Shown one piece after another: positions 62,189 to 64,000 of a stretch of DNA of 64,000 nt; the first letter of the stretch is position 1; every line of letters begins with the position of its first letter. The notes beneath the pieces are model-generated. The model was not told where the DNA came from. It searched no databases and saw only the letters and a list, made by a program, of their open reading frames with translations. This DNA is from Tropicimonas aquimaris. Its GTDB lineage: Bacteria > Pseudomonadota > Alphaproteobacteria > Rhodobacterales > Rhodobacteraceae. The stretch spans positions 62,001 through 126,000 of the forward strand of contig NZ_JBHTJT010000012.1 in the NCBI RefSeq assembly GCF_042676185.1, given 5' to 3'. Made by a program: the position numbers and the translations under genes.

Positions 62189-63250
62189 ATGCGCATCGCG
62201 ACCTACAACGTCGAATGGATGAACGCGCTGTTCGACGACGACGGTGAACCGCTGGCGGACGAAGAATGGTCGGCCCGTTACAACGTCACCCGCGCAGGAC
62301 AGCTCGAGGCGCTCGGTATCGTGTTCGCGGCGCTCGATGCCGATGCCGTGCTGATCGTCGAGGCGCCGGACACCAACCGCCGCCGTAGCACGGTCCGGGC
62401 GTTGGAGAGGTTCGCGGAGGTGTTCAATCTGCGCCAGCGGCGGGCTGTGATCGGCTTCCAGAACCATACCGAGCAGGAGATCGCGCTGCTTTTCGATCCA
62501 GACGTGCTGACGGCGGAGCATGCACCGCTGGGGGAGTTTGCCGGCAAGAAGGGCGCGGGGGACGCGCCGCGCTTCGACGGCTCCTTCCAGATCGACCTCG
62601 ATATCGACGCGACGCTGGACGTGGTGCAGTTTTCCAAGCCGCCGCTGGAGCTGGCGCTGCGGACGACCGAGGGCTTTGCCTTCCGGATGATCGGCGTGCA
62701 CGTGAAGTCCAAGGCCCCGCACGGCGCGCGGGGCAGCGCCGAGATCATGCGCCGCGCCATCGCCAACCGTCGCAAGCAGCTCGCGCAATGCATCTGGCTG
62801 CGGCAGCGGGTGGATGAACTCATCGCCGCCGGCGATCCGCTGATCGTGCTGGGGGATTTCAACGACGGTCCGGGGCTCGACGAATACGAGGAGCTGTTCG
62901 GCCGCTCGGGGGTAGACATCGTGCAGGGTCTGGAGCGCCCGACGCCGGAGCAGCTTTACGATCCGCATGCGCATCCGGCCCTCCTCCGCCCGACCGCGGC
63001 GCGGCCCTCCACGGCGCGGTTCTTCAATGACGTGGAGAAGCGGTATTTCTCGGCGCTGCTGGACTACGTGATGATCTCGCAGCCGCTGCGCCAGTACGCG
63101 CCCGACTGGCGGATCTGGCATCCGTTCGACGATCCGCGGATCTTTCGGGTGCCGGAGCTACGCGATGCGCTTCTCGATGCCTCCGATCACTTCCCTGTGA
63201 CGCTCGACCTCGACCTGCGCGCTTCCGCGACGGGGGGCGGGCCGCTATAG
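62189..63250 (+). CDS. Endonuclease/exonuclease/phosphatase family protein
   Basis: 353 residues. MRIATYNVEWMNALFDDDGE is the family start, EIALLFDP, VHVKSKAP, DPLIVLGDFNDGPG and the last DASDHFPVTLDL are the metal-ligand and catalytic His blocks of the DNase I-like fold. ATG 62189 with GGAGAAACGG upstream is the natural start. No signal peptide. Substrate could be nucleic acid or phospholipid; unknown. Confidence 0.92.
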   Translation: MRIATYNVEWMNALFDDDGEPLADEEWSARYNVTRAGQLEALGIVFAALDADAVLIVEAPDTNRRRSTVRALERFAEVFNLRQRRAVIGFQNHTEQEIALLFDPDVLTAEHAPLGEFAGKKGAGDAPRFDGSFQIDLDIDATLDVVQFSKPPLELALRTTEGFAFRMIGVHVKSKAPHGARGSAEIMRRAIANRRKQLAQCIWLRQRVDELIAAGDPLIVLGDFNDGPGLDEYEELFGRSGVDIVQGLERPTPEQLYDPHAHPALLRPTAARPSTARFFNDVEKRYFSALLDYVMISQPLRQYAPDWRIWHPFDDPRIFRVPELRDALLDASDHFPVTLDLDLRASATGGGPL

Positions 63251-63257
63251 TGAGTGC

Positions 63258-63632
63258 ATGATCCGCATATGCCGCCTCGCCCTCGTGCTCAGTCTCTCGC
63301 TCGCGCCTTTCGGTGCGACGGCACAGGACGCGCCTGCCGAAGATGGTGAGTTCAAGGAAGGGTTCAGCCTGATCGAGGAGGGGGCCAAGCTGCTGCTGCG
63401 CGGCCTGACTGACGAGATCGAGCCGCTGATGGAGGACCTCGCGACCGAGATGGAGCCCAAGCTGCGGGCCTTCGCCGAGGATTTCATGCCGATGCTGGAC
63501 GAATTCTCGGACCTGATCGGCGACCTCGATATGTACCATCCGCCCGAGAAGCTGCCGAACGGCGACATCATCCTGCGCCGCAAGACGCCTCTGGAAGTGC
63601 CCCCGGCGGAAGACGTCGAAGTCGATATCTGA
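63258..63632 (+). CDS. Small exported acidic protein
   Basis: 124 residues. A signal peptide ends at about residue 23 (FGATAQDAPAE). The mature protein is acidic and helical (LIEEGAKLLLRGLTDEIEPLMEDLATEMEP, in two halves) with a short basic Pro-rich tail. Similar proteins in Rhodobacteraceae are often mislabelled AAA+ ATPase; there is no Walker motif. Seven bases after the preceding stop. Function unknown. Confidence 0.8.
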   Translation: MIRICRLALVLSLSLAPFGATAQDAPAEDGEFKEGFSLIEEGAKLLLRGLTDEIEPLMEDLATEMEPKLRAFAEDFMPMLDEFSDLIGDLDMYHPPEKLPNGDIILRRKTPLEVPPAEDVEVDI

Positions 63633-63659
63633 TCTCCCGATCCCGTTCAGGTATCAAAA

Positions 63660-64000
63660 TTATTCCGGTTGAATTGACGGACGCGCCTTGGTCAGCGTCA
63701 CGCTGGTCTCTACCCCCAAGGCCCGCGCCAGCGATGCGAAGCGGGCCACGGCCACCTCGCCGAACAGCGACGCCGAGGCCGGCGGCAGGCACAGTTCAAG
63801 GGTCATCTTCTTGGATCTGTAACGGAAAAATCCCATGCCTTCGGGGTTGGCGAAGGAGAACATCGCGCCGAAGCGCATCGCCTTTCCCAGTACCTCCGCC
63901 TCCTGCACCAGCCGCTCGTCGAGCATCTCGAGCAGCGGGGCGAACTGGCTGCCCGGTCGCGCATTACGATAGCGGTGCGCCAGCGCGAGACCGAGGAACA
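63660..64000 (-). CDS. ppx: Exopolyphosphatase (Ppx/GppA family), C-terminal part
   Basis: About 113 C-terminal residues; the start lies beyond the right edge. FLGLALAHRYRNARPG at the edge, then GKAMRFGAMFSFANPEGMGF, match the C-terminal HD-like domain of Ppx/GppA proteins. The stop is TAA at 63660-63662. Family member only; whether it favours polyphosphate or pppGpp cannot be told from this part. Confidence 0.8.
   Translation of the reverse strand, partial: FLGLALAHRYRNARPGSQFAPLLEMLDERLVQEAEVLGKAMRFGAMFSFANPEGMGFFRYRSKKMTLELCLPPASASLFGEVAVARFASLARALGVETSVTLTKARPSIQPE

Overview
The window is a high-GC chromosomal segment from an alphaproteobacterium, most likely a marine Rhodobacteraceae (Roseobacter-type) organism. 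The reasons are the pccR/pccB/pccA/methylmalonyl-CoA mutase neighbourhood with TTTGCAAA boxes, the lysC-ptsP pair, the choXWV-betIBA choline locus, the DUF4174 and DUF6497-type small genes, and a GC-rich intergenic element (46126-46173) of a kind I recall from Rhodobacteraceae genomes. I saw no rRNA, tRNA, CRISPR array, phage genes or insertion sequence. The window reads as ordinary core/accessory chromosome.

Layout. 1-7.3 kb: partial chromate transporter, Crp/Fnr regulator, cytochrome c, then minus-strand genes for small membrane proteins, an NmrA-like SDR, a lipoprotein, a GlxA-type regulator, a DUF411 protein and a TauE/SafE permease. 7.5-15.3 kb: ornithine cyclodeaminase opposite an Lrp regulator, an SDR beside a luciferase-like oxidoreductase gene broken by a TAA codon, a LysR gene, and the katG/oxyR divergent pair. 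15.3-22.1 kb: the choline-to-glycine-betaine locus, betI-betB-betA facing choX-choW-choV, with a perfect 20-bp palindrome between them. 22.1-25.7 kb: a four-gene Na+-translocating decarboxylase operon in the order alpha-delta-gamma-beta (mmdADCB type). 26-41 kb: housekeeping and transport genes (guanine deaminase, MgtE, 5-formyl-THF cyclo-ligase, a phosphodiesterase, MTA phosphorylase, SulP, PtsP, LysC, a cation antiporter).

41.4-55.3 kb: the propionate block. It holds an FNR-type box before a DUF465 gene, pccR, an MFS exporter, pccB, four small genes, pccA, a polytopic membrane protein, a DUF4174 gene, a sulfotransferase-like gene and methylmalonyl-CoA mutase. TTTGCAAA boxes lie exactly before pccR and pccB, which points to a self-regulated propionyl-CoA regulon. 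Propionyl-CoA would be carboxylated by PccAB and isomerised by the mutase to succinyl-CoA; an epimerase is not in the window. The decarboxylase 20 kb away can in principle run the carboxylation step backwards while pumping Na+.

57.4-62 kb: a pyruvate:ferredoxin oxidoreductase operon (gamma-alpha-beta). Its last gene fuses a GltD-like FAD/NAD(P) module to a two-cluster ferredoxin domain, preceded by a perfect 20-bp operator-like palindrome. The end of the window has an endonuclease/exonuclease/phosphatase-family protein, a small exported protein and the C-terminus of an Ppx/GppA-type exopolyphosphatase. The most unusual items are the fused PFOR electron-output subunit with its palindrome, the Na+ decarboxylase alongside a full propionate-carboxylating pathway, and the nonsense-mutated oxidoreductase.
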